The notes: a model not told the origin generated them from the sequence alone. Numbered from the stretch's first letter, positions 23,788 through 36,700 are shown. The stretch is 64,000 bases of DNA from Rhea pennata (GCF_028389875.1 NC_084663.1:16010666-16074665); one strand, 5' to 3'. Translations and numbers: made by a program.

Positions 23788-26700
23788 AAAGCAGAATTAA
23801 TGCCTCTCTTCACTTTTCTCCTCTCCCTTTGTCACAGGGAAGGGTTGTTGCTGCCAAGCTGGAGCAGCTGGTTACAGACAGAAACCCAGCCAAGCACAGA
23901 AAAAGCCAGTAGCAAACCTGGACAGAAGGAAATACCTCTTGCTTTCAAATGCTATTATTGAGGCACATCGTTTTTGGTGGAAGGAGGCAGGAAGCATTGT
24001 TGCCTTGCTGACCATCCCTGTAGTTACGTTTCAGCAGCAACTGCTTTGCTCACACATCGCCTGTTCTTTCTCATCGGCTAGTTTATGAACGTTACCTCAA
24101 GCTCCTTGCAGCGCAGTCAAGTGAGCAGGTGTCTACGGACACCTCATCGGCTAGCACGAGTCTCTGCTACTCCTGCCTAAGAAAATGGGGAAGAAAAGGA
24201 CTGGCAGGAGATTTGGGGAAGGCAAGGCCAGTGAGAATGGATTTAGAACTGGGGATCAAGGGGGTGTGAGAAATGATAGGGGATTACAAAGGATAAGAGC
24301 GTGAAAGTAGTAGCTTAGTCAGACGAGCATGAAAGTGCCTTACATAAGGAGTTAGGAAAAAAATGTAGTATCATTTAGGAACAGAGGCTGAAAAAACAGG
24401 GCTATTCACAAGCCCGGCTATAGGGTCTCTCCTCACTGCCTGCACAGGCCTGTGCAGAATGTTGCTATAAAGCTTGGGCTAGTGAAGGGACTGGATGCAT
24501 TGCAGGTTGAGGTGCTGTCCTAAGAGTACTCTGACCTGTTCAGATCTGCCTTTCAGAGGGGCCCGGACAGACTGCAAAAGACCACCAGAAAATATGATCC
24601 TTGGTGACTGCCAGATCACACTCACACTAGATAAAACTTAATCAACATTTGCTATTTTTGTTCTCACTAGTCACATTTAACTTGGTATAGAAAGCAATAG
24701 GCATAGGGAGGCAAAGAAGTTTAATATTAATAATGTTCTTCATTATTAAAAGCAAAACAGCATTCTTATAAAGCGAAACCACTCTAGCAATTTGTCACAA
24801 TTTTGTTACTTACAACCTGTTTGGCCTGGCAGAGCATCAAAGAAATAATTTTTGAGAAGTCTCTGAAAATTTATTTCTTAGGTATACCCATTTAGAGTCC
24901 AAACAATCAAATGTACATACTTATCCACATAGATTTCACAATAAATTTGGGGAGCCTTATTCTACTGGTTAAGTACCAATTTACTTACATGAATGTTATG
25001 AGCATATTTGTAGCACCACACGGGTCACAACAACCTATAAATATTTTACCAAAATGTTTTAAAATTATGGCAAACCTGTTAATATTTTATCAATATCCTA
25101 AAATCAATGTAAGCTCACATACAGCTTATTTGCATTGAAATAGACTTTAATGTCTTTTATGTAATTAATAAATAGAAATTCCTTTTCCTCTATGAAAGGC
25201 AAACCATAGGTAGCCCCACAGAAATTCAAATTCTTCCTACCATCAACAGAGGAGCTTTTAAGACTACGGATGCTTTTCAAGATTAGACCTTTCGGCTGGG
25301 ACACAGCAAACTTGTAGTAAAAGAGAATTTCCCCCCACCCCATGTTTACCATGATTTGTGACTGTAATTTCAAAGAAACTGAGAAATCATGTTTATTAAT
25401 GGCCATGTATTTATTTGGGAAATAAATGAACATCAAAGAAATACTGAAGGTCACACTTTACACTAGCATAAATATCTTTGTCTCCTAGATAGTTGCTGGC
25501 CTCGTGCAAAGCATTTAGACAATTCAAGAAGCTTTTATACCAAAGGATTAGTGTACTTCTGTAACATAATCAAATATCAAAATACTTGTCTTTTGTAATA
25601 ATCAGTTAATTATTAAAAATAGCCAAGTAGTGATGGATCCAGATTTACTACTAACCAGATAATCATCTCATGAACTGGCATTTGTAATCCACACAGGAAT
25701 TCAGCTCAGTGACTTATGCTCCCTTTCCCCTCTGCCATATGCCATACACTCTATCAATAATACATAGTAAAACTATGCTGAATGGAAGACACAACTTTGA
25801 ATCAGTTATCTGTCTACACCAAACAATTTAAATTCTTGGGGAGAGGAAAAAACAAGATTACACTGCAACATCTTTAGCCACAGCTTTCACAGTACTTCAC
25901 ACAAGTATAGTACTTATCCCAGCTTTTGTGAGTGATGTATGAGCCTCATTAAGCAGCTGTATTAAATTGCATTTAAAAATCTTGGCTAAGTCACAGAAAT
26001 ATTCAAAAGAAATAGGATTCATTTCCCTAAAAGGATTTGCAGTATAAATAATTCTGTATTCCGAATTAAACTACTAAAACAGCAGTGATTTCATAGAACA
26101 GAGTTGTCCTATTTACACCACAAATGCATTTTAGCTATGATATTTTCAAATAGCATAAGCAGCTATAGTATTTTTCCCACTTGTGAACTGGATCCTTCTG
26201 CATTTTGAAATCATATAGAAAGAAGTTTCCATAAAGATCATTTAGAGAAGGACCTCCCAAAAAGACCATGCATGGGACCAAACTGAAAAATTAACATAAA
26301 AGAATAAACATCATGGTCTCCTTCTTTAATTGCCATTTTGTTTTTTAATTTGGTTTTAAACTAGCTACAGATATCCCAGATAAATGGAAGACTTAGACGA
26401 CTACAAATGAATAAATAACACTAAGATAATGGCAACTACTTGTATTACTGTATTGTAGCTACTGCAAGTCCTTTTTATGAAGGGATGGTGATTCCCTTCA
26501 GGTTTCAGGCAAAGCAGCAGAGACTGTTTCTGGCCATGGATTGCCAGAACTGCCACACCAGCATGCTATATGTTTGCTACACTGGTTTAAGTAAAATGAT
26601 CACACTGTAGAATTGAAGAATGTTCCACCCAAGGAAAAGAAGAGCATCCAGAAATCTTTCCTGACCCTCTCATTTGTGAGAGGAGACCTGCCCAGCAGTC

Positions 26701-27399
26701 AGCACTGGACCGAAAACTTCAGCAGCCCCAAAAGCAGAACTGCCAATCAGTGGCCTATGAAGAATACAGGCTGAGACCTTTGACACATGCTAAAAATACC
26801 ATCCTGAGATGTCCAAACAGCGGTACCCAGAGAGTAGTTTCAGATATCTGGCAGACTGCTGTATCAGGAGCATGGTTTTGCAAACTCTGAGCCTGTAATG
26901 GTTTCCCAATATACGGGGGCACACTTTTAATAAATTTAAGAAGCATTATTACCAAGGAAAGAGAACCAATTCCATGACTAAAAGAATTTACATGGTCAGT
27001 TTCCTGTGCCTGTCTTCACATGGCTTCCCTACTGCGTGAAAACACAGTTGAGCTCACACTGGTGCAAAGAAAGCACAGAAATGCTACTCTGCTCTCCAGC
27101 TGACCACCCATTTTCACAAAACTTGAGGAACTGCTAGAGCTCTGCACCTCCATTGGATTGACTGAAATGGCACAGCTTCACAAGTTATTGAGGAGGGACT
27201 GTGAAACTGTCTTGTAGCAAACTGTGATTGCTGAACATTATTCACTTGAGAAATCAGAAAAAAAAAAAACCAAATGCAATTACAGAGACATAGGAAGGCA
27301 CACAAAAATGTTGTCAGTGGCTGCCACGATTGCTCCTGATACTCCTCTCGCTTTGGCTTTCTGCAACACGTTCACAGAAGCTCTCTTTCCTCCCTCCTT

Positions 27400-28600
27400 G
27401 CTTCCCAGCTCCTCTTCCTTCCCTGCCTGCTCCCAACTCCCCGGCTAAGGCCTGGCTCCTGCTATCTCCCCCACCTAGGTGCTCCTGACCCACACTCCGC
27501 TCCTTGGGGTGCTCAGAGGAACCCCCCACGTTCGCTCCCTGCGTGCCGCCCGGGCTCGCCTCTCCCGGCGCTACCTAGGGCGAGGACGCGTCCCCTCCAC
27601 CAAAGGGGGGCCGGGCGCCGTGACCGCAACAGCCCCCGGGACGGGCCGAAGACGCCCGGCCCAACGGCGCCGAGGCCACGCACCGCACCGCGGCCCGCTC
27701 GGGGAGGCCCTCGTTGGGCTCCGAGCCCCTGCCCTCCCCGAGAGGCGGCGGCCGGGCCGGGCCGGCGACGGGACGCGCCCAACCGAGACCCCGCGGGCAG
27801 CTCGGTGCGGTAGGAGGACGGGAGACCACAAAGTCCACCTTCCCCGGGCACCGCTCACAAGCTAGAACGGCACCGCCGCGAGCCCTTCCCACCGCATTGT
27901 CTCTCTGGTTCCTGGGCGCGGCCTTTTGATTGGCCCAAGAGGCCCGCCCGCTCGCCCCGATCTGTGCCGCCTGGCGGCTGCTCGCGGGCCTCGACGCCGC
28001 CTCCCGTGGTCCTAGCGCCCCGCCGCGGTGCCGCCCGCGCCCCGCCCCGCGGCCGCGCCGCTTCGCGCCCCTCACGCCTCTGCGGAGCTGCCGCCTGCGC
28101 CCCCCGCCGCGGTCCCCCCGCAGCGCCCGCCCGGCCCGGGGCTGCCTTTGCTGCCCTCCGCCTCCCTCCCGCCGCTCCCACCCCTGCGCTTCGTACTCGC
28201 GCCTTGCACCTGTGTCCCCGCCCGCTCCTCCCCCTCGTCCCGGCCCCTCCTCCTCCTCCTCCTCCTCTCCCAATGCCGCCTCGACCCCTCGGCGCTCCGG
28301 TAAGCGCCTGCTCCCCCGGGCTCCCCGCGGCCCCGTGCGCTGCCGCGCCGCCCGGCGGCGGGCGAAGCCCCTCCGCGGCGGCCCGCGGCTGCGGCTGCGC
28401 GGCTTGCCGCGCGCTAACGCGGGAGCGTGCCGGTGCGCGCGTGGGGAGGTCGGCGCGTTCACCTTCGCTCCTGCTGTTTGGTGCCGCCTGCCTGTTACTG
28501 TCTGCGATAGCAAACGGGCTTGGTAGTGCGGTGCGCTCGGGGAAGAGCGGGGTTGGTGGTTTGGGTTTTTTTTTTTTTTTTTTTTTTTTTTCCTCTCCTG
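27400..28600. promoter_or_regulatory. CpG island 1, with plus-strand exon-like end at 28299
   Basis: Dense CpG and GC-box-like sequence, ending at a 26-nt T run (28566-28591). It holds an inverted CCAAT box (gattgg, 27928-27933). On the plus strand an ATG at 28273 opens MPPRPLGAP and meets a strong donor (ctccg|gtaagc) at 28299/28300. This looks like a first exon of a transcript that could be an upstream start of ERGIC2 or a separate RNA. On the minus strand the island could serve LAMB4 through a long first intron, but no donor there is convincing. Very long open frames across the island are GC artefacts. Confidence 0.8.
28566..28591 (+). repeat. Poly(T) run of 26 nt at the edge of CpG island 1
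   Basis: Pure T run directly after gtttggg. It closes the GC-rich segment. Confidence 0.95.
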
Positions 28601-30880
28601 GTTCATTTGTGGTTTGCTAAACCGTACAGCTCTGAGACATCTTACGGGGTTTTCCCCTCTTGGCACACATCAAGGGACTTTGCAAAACTTCAGTATTAAG
28701 CGCTGTTTGTTTGGCAAGGCAGTTGTATTTTTGTATACATGACCGAGCTCAGGTCTAGAAGTGTTTTGCGATCTTGTTAAATATTATAGTGAAATACATC
28801 AGTACAGAACAGTAGCTAAGGAGCAGTCCTTTGCCTGGAGCATGCTGTACCTATGCGGTTTGCACCTGACAGCCGGACTTCCTCTTCCTTCTCCGTTCCC
28901 TTTAGAAAGGGGCTCCTGAAGGTAATTTGGCAGATGCTGATAGGCTGTCACCATACAGAGGCGTGATCAGGAAAGCATAAAATAAGCACACAGGTGCCCA
29001 AAGGAAGGACTACTGTGATAGGTCGGGAATGCAATATGGGCAGTGTGATTTTGAGTTAGCACAGCCCAATATATAGTAGCAGGATATAATGATAATGAGT
29101 TATCATTATATAATTTTCTCTATTTTAAAAAATTCCAAATAATGTTTACTTATTTTTTCCCTTAAAATTCTACAGAGACCTCTGTAGTTAAAAATTTGAC
29201 CTTAATGGTGCAAAGCTGCAAGCAGTTTTGTCTCATGGTACTCCTTTTCTCAAAGAGGCATCTCAATGTGGTGTTGAGCAGTAATGCCAAAACCCCTTTT
29301 TGGCTGTGAGCAGAATGGATTGCTTTGCTTTACAGTGTGCGGGAACATCTGCTGAGCATCTCTGATGCACAGCTAATAACCAGGTCTGCCAGTTGCTCCT
29401 TCCAGCCCTCAGTGTTGAGAGCATTTCAAGGGAAAAGACAGCTTAGCTAGCAAAATCCCTGGCTGCAGAATGATACTTTACAACCATTGGCATGTGGACA
29501 TAAGAGCTTTAAGAGCTGTAGCTAAAGCTGCTTGCTGTTGTTTCTGATTTTGAACAAATGCACAGATAAACTTATTTTTGGCCCAGTTATTTGTCTCTTG
29601 TAGTATCATTATCCCATCCTCTTTCTAAAGCTGTCCAGTTATTATCCTAGTTGCCAGATTGATCAAAACAGATTGATTGGAAATGAGGGAGAATGTAAGT
29701 GTGTTGCTTTGTCTCATCTTCTGGATCCAGTGTCTGCTTACTGCTAAAAAGCAAAATTTGCTCTTTGTGTCTGTTCATATTTCATATTCCTGTATCATTT
29801 CTAGATTCCTGTCTTTTTCAAATGCTGTGAATACCAAGAAAAACTCAGTTGTCTTCTGCAAACTGTACATACTTTGGCATACAGGCTGAGATTCTTTTTT
29901 CATAGATCTACTTTTTCTTTCTAAAGCGGTAAAAAAAAAATCTGTGTTCAGACTATGAAGCTCATCTCTTTCCGAGTGTTTCTCCGTACGCCTTTTCTGT
30001 GTATGTATCAGTTGTACTTGCTTGTCCTGCTATAGGAAAATACTGGTCTTCAATCTTTCTCTATTTTGCTGTAGAGATGTCATAACCTTTGGTATAATGA
30101 TTTTGAGTTTTGTTGAAATGTTGCATACTGCACATTTCTTTGAAGCTATTTGAATGTTGAATAAGATGTTACCGCCTCCTAAAATCTGTCTGAGATCTCC
30201 CCTTTTGGCTGTAGAAGTTGATAGGCTCAGCTGCTCATGAACTTGTGGACACTGTGACAGTAGGGTGAACTAGTTGTAACCACATTATATTTGACTTTGG
30301 AAGTCCGTTTTGGTAGCAGCACAGTTGTAAATGACTACAGAGGACACTGGAGTAGAAGAGAATGAGTCGCTGCAACTGTGAGGAAAAGTCTGGAGATAAA
30401 AACATTTGGGCCACTAAGGAGGAAAGGTTTGTGGTGAGAGGTCGTATCTTCTTCTTAGGTCAACCAACAGAGTGAAAAAAGCAGACAAGCTTTCAGGCAT
30501 AAATCAGCACTCCTCACCCCCGCCGAGGTCGGAAGACTGATCTGTGACCCTCAGATCTTCTGTGTTTCTTTTGTTTTGTTTTGCCATTACTAGTTTCTTT
30601 CCTTACACTAGTCTAATACAAAATATCACCTCTCTTCAAATCTTGCCTTTGTTTATAGCTGTAGACCCATAGTGTATTGAGACAGTATTACCACCTCAAA
30701 CAAGGTAATTAGTGCTGTTTCTAGTTCGCTTTTAAAGATACTTGGCCTACATCCCTTTTCTCTAAATGATAATTCATTGCAGTGATTCTCGATTTCACAA
30801 AATTCTTCTTGATACCTGCTTTCTGCACTGTGGATTACTGTCTTCCTTCTGTTATATATTACTATTATGGTGGCTTTTTA
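28601..30880. other. Spacer between the two CpG islands
   Basis: Ordinary AT-leaning sequence. If a plus-strand transcript starts in CpG island 1 this is intron. A 70-codon frame at 29677-29889 has no recognised motif. Confidence 0.55.
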
Positions 30881-31640
30881 GCCTAACGCGGCAGGAAGGC
30901 ACTTGGGCTCCTGGGCGCGTCAGTAACCTGAAGGATCTGCCGCCGAGCCGGCGCGCAGCGCGTCCCACAGCGCGAGCCCGGCTGAAGCCGGCGGCGCCCC
31001 ACGCGCCTCAGCCGTTAGCCGCGGCACGCGGCGGCCCCGGCGCGCGGCCGCCTGCGCAGGCGCGCGCGCGCGGGTTTGGGTTGGGGGGGGTCGCGCATGC
31101 GCGGAGGCGGGCGGGACTCCCGTCGGCCCTGTGCCTGCCGGCGCCGGGGCGTCGGCGGCGGAGCGCGCCCTCGCCGCCCGCCGCTCTGGGGCCACGCGCG
31201 CGGCCATGCTGAGCGGGGCGGGCGCCGAGCAGCGCGTTGCGGCTCCCGCCTCCTCGCAGGCCCGACCCGCCCCGCCGTGCTGAGGGACGGCGAGAGAAGC
31301 GAGGGGTAGAGGTGAGGGAGGGCGCGCGGCGCGGCCTGCCCCCCCGCCCGCTCCCGCTCCGGGCCGCCGCCGCCCCGGCCTCCCCGCGGCGGCAGCGCGG
31401 CCTGCTGCCGGGGGCCGAGCGCGCTGTGCGGCCGGCGGCGGCCGCGCTGCGCCGCGCCGGCAGGCCCGGAGCGGCGGCTCTGCCTCCGGCAGCCGCCCCC
31501 GCGCAGCGCGGCGAGAGCGGCCCGGGGTGCTGGGGGCGGCCGGGCTGGCGCACCGCTGCCGGCGGGGTTTGGAGCGGCCCCTGCGATGCGTCGCTTCTCC
31601 TTGCTGCGATAACTTTCTTCCCTGCGTGACGATGACGGGT
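30880..31640 (+). promoter_or_regulatory. CpG island 2, probable ERGIC2 promoter
   Basis: Very CpG-rich block directly upstream of the ERGIC2 coding exons. It contains a perfect palindromic NRF1-type site (cgcgcatgcgcg, 31092-31103), a second NRF1-like element (cctgcgcaggcgc, 31051-31063) and GC boxes (gaggcgggcggg) just after. There is no TATA box. This is the usual build of a broadly expressed housekeeping promoter. Assignment to ERGIC2 rests on position and on the donor at 31311/31312. Confidence 0.85.
31120..31311 (+). other. ERGIC2: Candidate ERGIC2 untranslated exon 1
   Basis: A splice donor ggtagag|gtgagg lies at 31311/31312 inside CpG island 2. The first coding exon needs an upstream partner because it begins with an acceptor. 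The start site is not defined by the sequence; 31120 is a guess just after the NRF1 and GC boxes. The segment holds a short ATG frame from 31206 (MLSGAGAEQ...) ending before the donor, a possible extra upstream frame. Confidence 0.5.
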
Positions 31641-33006
31641 TCCTGCGCGTTGCTTCCCTAGCGATACCGTACAGACGGTATACTTGGAGTTTCTGAGGCA
31701 TGTGTGCTGAGGTGGGCAGGACGGAGAACAAGGCAGAGATGTCTCCTAGTTTCTAATGGGAAGTGAGTCTGTATGCTTGGGATTAAAGCAACTCATGAAT
31801 AAATGAGGTGTTTTTAGCTAAATTAGAAGAATCCACATGCCCATTGGTACAGAATGATTCAGAAAGTTCCCTAGTGAAGCACTCTCAAATTTTCTAAGTA
31901 TTAGAGAAGCAAACTTTCTCTGAATTGCTTCTTTAAGCATGTTCCTATTTGTGTAACTGCAGAGAAAACATGCTTATGCAAAATGTTAATAAATGATTCA
32001 GTCCTGTCTTGGATAGCAGGCAACCACTTACAGTATCTTTTTCTGCTTTTCTGTAAACTTCTTTGAGTGGAGTTGGGAGAACTTACTGAAACAGTTACAC
32101 AGGGTAATAAGGTTAGGACTATTTTTTTTAAGTGCTATATAACCAAACATCTGTTACAAAACTCAGTCTTCTCTGACTGCTTTAGCTGCATTTTCTTTGA
32201 TCTTGTGCAGCCTACAGAACATTATTTTGTTTGTCTATACAGGCTGATTTGACTGTTACTGCCAAATAGTAGGAGAACAAATGAAGTATTTTAAAGAAAA
32301 TTCTGCCTTGCTATTATTTTTCACTTTTTAAACAAGTGCAAGGTCTGTATATTTGCACTGAGGTTTGGAGTAATTCTGTGCAGTGAGGAAGCTGTGGACT
32401 TAGATTGTGATTTTTCATGTGTGAACTTCCATTTCTAGTAAAGCCTATTTCTTTGTTATTTTACAATAGCAAAGTCTGTTTAGCATCAGGGAGGGGCAGA
32501 AAAGGGAATACTTCTTGAGTAATTTCTCTGGGTCATGCCAGAGGAATAACATGCTTCTAGAATGGGGGAGAGTAATTAATAGACTTCTCTACAAGATGCT
32601 GATGAGGAGCTTCTCACATGTCAAGAGTGTAGATTAGCTTGCCTGTCTTGGTATCATTAAATAGGGGCTAATAGTAAGACCTATTCTCAGAATACAGTAA
32701 GTGTATGATGATCAAATGGTTTTCTCTAGCTTCAGAATTCTCAGCAAAGTGCAGCATTTCTTCAGAAGGAAAACAGCAGTGCCAACTTGTTAAAACGCAA
32801 CATACTGGCATGGCAAGGTTGTGAGCACATTCGCATGATTTGGAAACAGTTTAAGACTATTTCCTGGACAGACTGCTTCTCTGGGCATCGTGCTGTTTAA
32901 TGTATTAGTGACCTCTTTGAGTGGAACAGAGATCACTTTTGTGGACAACAAAAGGATTCTGAAGGTTGGAACTAGGATTTGATGCTTAATTTGCTTTGGG
33001 GGGCAT

Positions 33007-33030
33007 TTATATATGTGTGTGTGTGTGTGT
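33007..33030 (+). repeat. Short (TA)(TG)n microsatellite in ERGIC2 intron 1
   Basis: A tatata lead followed by nine TG units. Confidence 0.95.
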
Positions 33031-33612
33031 ATAAAAACTAAACTAAACCTAATTTTAGTATTATCATAAAGGTCTGAAAAAGTAAATATTCAAAATGCAC
33101 ATTTTTCCTTTAGCGTAGAATATATATTTGCCTTTAGCATGTAGCCCACCCTGGCTGAATAAAGAATTGTGGAGCAGTTTTGAAAACCTCCTGAGTTTGT
33201 AGTGTATTAGATGTTTGCTACTAAGTCAATGACTTCCAGGCATTGTTGAGTCTGTTTAGCAAGCTTACTTCAGAACAGTTTGTTTGTTTGTTTTTTAATT
33301 TAAAATTCAGTATATCCAATAGCAATAGCAATTTAATTGAGAAAGAAATGCATCAGAGTAATTCCAGAGTAGATGTGCTGTATATGGCTGGAATTTAAGC
33401 AGCAGTGTACAGTCCAATTTTAATGGATTTTTTTGAAGCAAAAATGACCATATAGCATGTGTTCCAGAAAAACCCTTTCTTAGGCTTTCATTTCCTTATG
33501 ATTGTGCTCTAGGCTGTGCAGTTTGAGGTTTGTGATTATGGTTAGTTGGTTTTAGGTGTGAGCAGTATTATTTGTACCTCTTAATCACAACCACTTATTC
33601 TTGCATCGGAAG

Positions 33613-33755
33613 GAATATATGACCGAAGAAGTGGAGGAGTGTGCTGAAGATGAGGCGACTGAATCGGAAGAAGACCCTGAATTTGATGAAAGAATTGGAC
33701 GCCTTCCCAAAGGTTCCTGAAAGCTATGTAGAGACTTCAGCGAGCGGAGGCACAG
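33613..33755 (+). CDS. ERGIC2: ERGIC2 exon 2, start codon at 33650
   Basis: Coding part 33650-33755 (106 nt) encodes MRRLNRKKTLNLMKELDAFP and then KVPESYVETSASGGT. Donor cacag|gtagg. The acceptor is probably cggaag at 33611-33612, which is not a strong site; accgaag shortly downstream is an alternative. The upstream part holds an overlapping reading frame, listed separately. Confidence 0.93.
33619..33720 (+). other. Upstream open reading frame overlapping the ERGIC2 start (33 codons)
   Basis: An ATG at 33619 opens a 33-residue frame (MTEEVEECAEDEATESEEDP, then EFDERIGRLPKGS) that ends at a TGA at 33718-33720. It runs past the ERGIC2 ATG at 33650 in the +1 frame. Fourteen of 33 residues are acidic. 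If it lies in the mature leader, ribosomes starting here would miss the main ATG, so it could damp translation. Its presence in the mRNA depends on the exon 2 acceptor. Confidence 0.55.
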
Positions 33756-36700
33756 GTAGGCCTTACTGAGTTGCTGGCATGATTCATGTTGGCTGTTGAC
33801 TCAGTCTAGCATGCTATTCTAGCAATAGAAATTTCAATAGGAAGAAGACAGGCATCTGTGTTGGTTTGAAAATATGGTTGATATCTTGATTACTTTTATG
33901 GTCTGACGGAGCTGATCTCTTGCAGATGACGACATATTATCTTCTGTTAGGCAGAGTACAATCATCTTAAGTGAGATTTTGTCTACAACAAGTAAGACTC
34001 AAACCAATGTAAATGTGCACTGTAAACATATCTAAACATTTACAAGTGAAGCACATTGTGCTAAAGCCATAGTAAAACTCTGTGTTTGTGGAGTTCTACT
34101 AAGCCTCATTCTTTTCACTGTACAAAGCTTGTGAGTGAGACACTAACAGCATGGCCTGAAAGGCAGATAGCATTCAGCACTATACTTTGTATAAGAGGGG
34201 AAAAAAACTTTCTCCTGAGGTATGTGAGAGCTGGCCAAGTTCAGCACCAGGAGGAAAAGCAGCTCTACAACTTTTTATCTTCAGGATACAGTAGACTTTA
34301 AGCGAATAAGGGAAGCTCTTTGAAGAACTAGACAGTTGTTTATTCCAGGGTGTGTGCTTAAGCTGTCCTTAGTAGTCACTTGAGATTCTGTCAAAACTCT
34401 GTAGCTGTAAAAGGTGCCTTTTCAATTATATCTGGCCAGAAAATTGTGCCTCTAGTTTGGCTGGATAAGAGGTGACTTGATCCAGAAATAGTGACTTTAC
34501 CTGTTGGAGTATGGGAATTGTTTGCAGTTAGGTATATAACTGCTAGCTGTTAGTTTGAACTGCAGAACAAAAATCTTATGTACGATTAGGTTTGAAATTC
34601 AGTGGAATAAATAGTGCAAGAAGCAATTGCAATCAACAAATAAGCCGCTGAAGTCATTACACTGTTTGTAGTGTAGAAGTAAATGTTACAAGTATCTGTT
34701 GTTTTGCTTTGTTTCCTGAATTGCACCATTAATGTTTAAAGGCTTATTGTACATAAAATAACCTTTAAGAACTGATCAAATAACCTTTTACTAATGTAAA
34801 AAGAAAGTTCTTGAGAAAGCTAGTGAGTTGCTTCTTACATTGTAATTCACAGAAAGAAAGAAATGCTTAAGAATTCTGTTTTTTAGTATGGCACTATCCT
34901 TTGTGAGAACTTCACTTTGGTGAATGGTGCCTTAAGGCTGTCTCAGGATCACAAGGTACTTGAGAGTTCTTTGTCCAGCTATCCCAATAGCATTATGAAT
35001 GACAGTATAGGATCTGTTGTTCAAATTCTGTAATGACATAGAATATAATATTCCTGCTTCACTCAGAAATAAAGCGTCAGCCTTATTTTTTGGCATGGTA
35101 GGGATGGAAACATACATTCTATTTTCAGACTGTGTCTTAGAACTCCATTGCAAAAGAAAAATCAGACTCTCAAACACACTGATTTTTGTACTTTTAGACT
35201 TTTGACTTGTGCTGTCAAGCTGGCAAAGCCTTCACAAAAGGATGACTTCTGAAATTCTAATTCTCTGTTTTCTTACTCAGATTCACTGATACATTTGCTT
35301 AGAATTACCCCCAAAGCAGCAACTACTCACTAAGTCATTTCCTGGTGGCTTTTGGTAGTGTGGCTTCAGCTGTTACATTGCTTAGCTGGGATGAGTCTGG
35401 CCACCAGGGCTCCAAAAGTAAATTGATAGAGAAGTTTATACATGTGTATATATAAAACTTATATGGCATTCAAGTGAATTCTCTGACTTGAAATGTTACT
35501 GGCTTGACCACAATCAGTGACTGCTTTTCTGATCTTACAGGGCTGTAGAATTGTAGCACTATTCCCCTTCTGTCACCCATGGGTTGAAGACCATTTTGTA
35601 AAGAATTGGAGCCTATCAACAACAAGCTTGTTTTTCTCAAGCTGACTTTCACAGTCCATAGAAATAATCCATAGAATGCAGGCAGAAAGCAATTGTTATC
35701 AATAAACTGTGAAAATCAATACAGCGCTGCGTAACTGAAGTTTTTTCAACTTAAAGCCAAGATTTAATAAAAGGTGCATAGTACATGCCTCTATACAACT
35801 GTTTACTATGTTTCTGGCTCTAAGTACAGTGGGATGATCTTCCCTACACATAAAGAACTTTGTAAGCATGATAGACAGGCTGCTTTGGAGATATGTAAGA
35901 CACATTTAGCACTAGAACATACCATTTAATTTTCTTGAAGATAATTTCAAATTAGTTCTTTTATTTCCTCAGCTGTTGGTAGAATGGATAGCTACACATC
36001 ACTTATCTCCATAGGGAATTGTTCTAAATATTGGGGTTGGCAGTTCTGACTGTGTTGCTATGCACAAGTAACATCATAAGGGCACCTTTATAACTGAACA
36101 GTGAATATAATGCGTGTTATTTCTGTTTGCTATTTTCTTGTCTCTGAAACTAGATACAAAATTTGTAGTTAAAAACTCAGATTGTTGAGAATTGGAGGCT
36201 TGAAGGGACTTTAAGATGCACCTACTCCTTCCTTCATGTTTGAAGTTAGAATTAAGTTTGCCTAGACCATCTCTGACAGTGATTTGTCTGCATCTTGTTT
36301 TACTCGGGAGGATCTAACCTGTTCTTAAAGCCTCCATGATGGGAATTTTATAACCTCCCTGTTATTCTAGTATTGGGCTGTACTTAATGTAAAAAGACTT
36401 TTCTTGATGTAAAGGTATTTCTTGAAGTAGTCTTAAGCTGATTTAACTAGGGTGAAGGCGTTTTATCTAAGCTATTTCTAATTAAATAGAACCTCTTAAC
36501 TACATACTGAAAACATGGCATTTACTATGTGAGAGGTCTTGGTTTATTCTTGAGAGCCAGTCTTTCACCACTTTAATGAAATGTCATATCTTTGCTGCTG
36601 GCTATATAGTATGCAAGATCTTTAGGAGAAGGCTAAACACCTGGGTAGCATATTTTCAGGGAATCTTTATGAATAAAATAGGTGGGAAGGTTGTGTTACT

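Larger units (their letters stand above)
16991..27400. other. Intergenic spacer, no gene recognised
   Basis: About 10 kb of mainly AT-rich sequence. Open frames here are short and lack family motifs or convincing exon boundaries. A slightly GC-richer patch at about 17540-17660 has several CpGs but no promoter signature I can defend. Content seen: a TA/TG microsatellite at 18612-18648 and a poly(A) run at 23757-23785. I saw no tRNA- or miRNA-like structure, but folding was not computed. Confidence 0.6.

Noticed and set aside
27575-28666. 363-codon minus-strand frame, and several 90-220-codon frames, in CpG island 1
   Set aside because: The translation is Arg/Gly/Ala/Pro-rich low-complexity sequence caused by high GC. 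It runs through the poly(T) tract as poly-Lys, and all frames on both strands are equally open.
31015-31731. 238-codon minus-strand frame and overlapping plus-strand frames in CpG island 2
   Set aside because: The same GC artefact; no domain, no splice logic, and it overlaps the ERGIC2 promoter.
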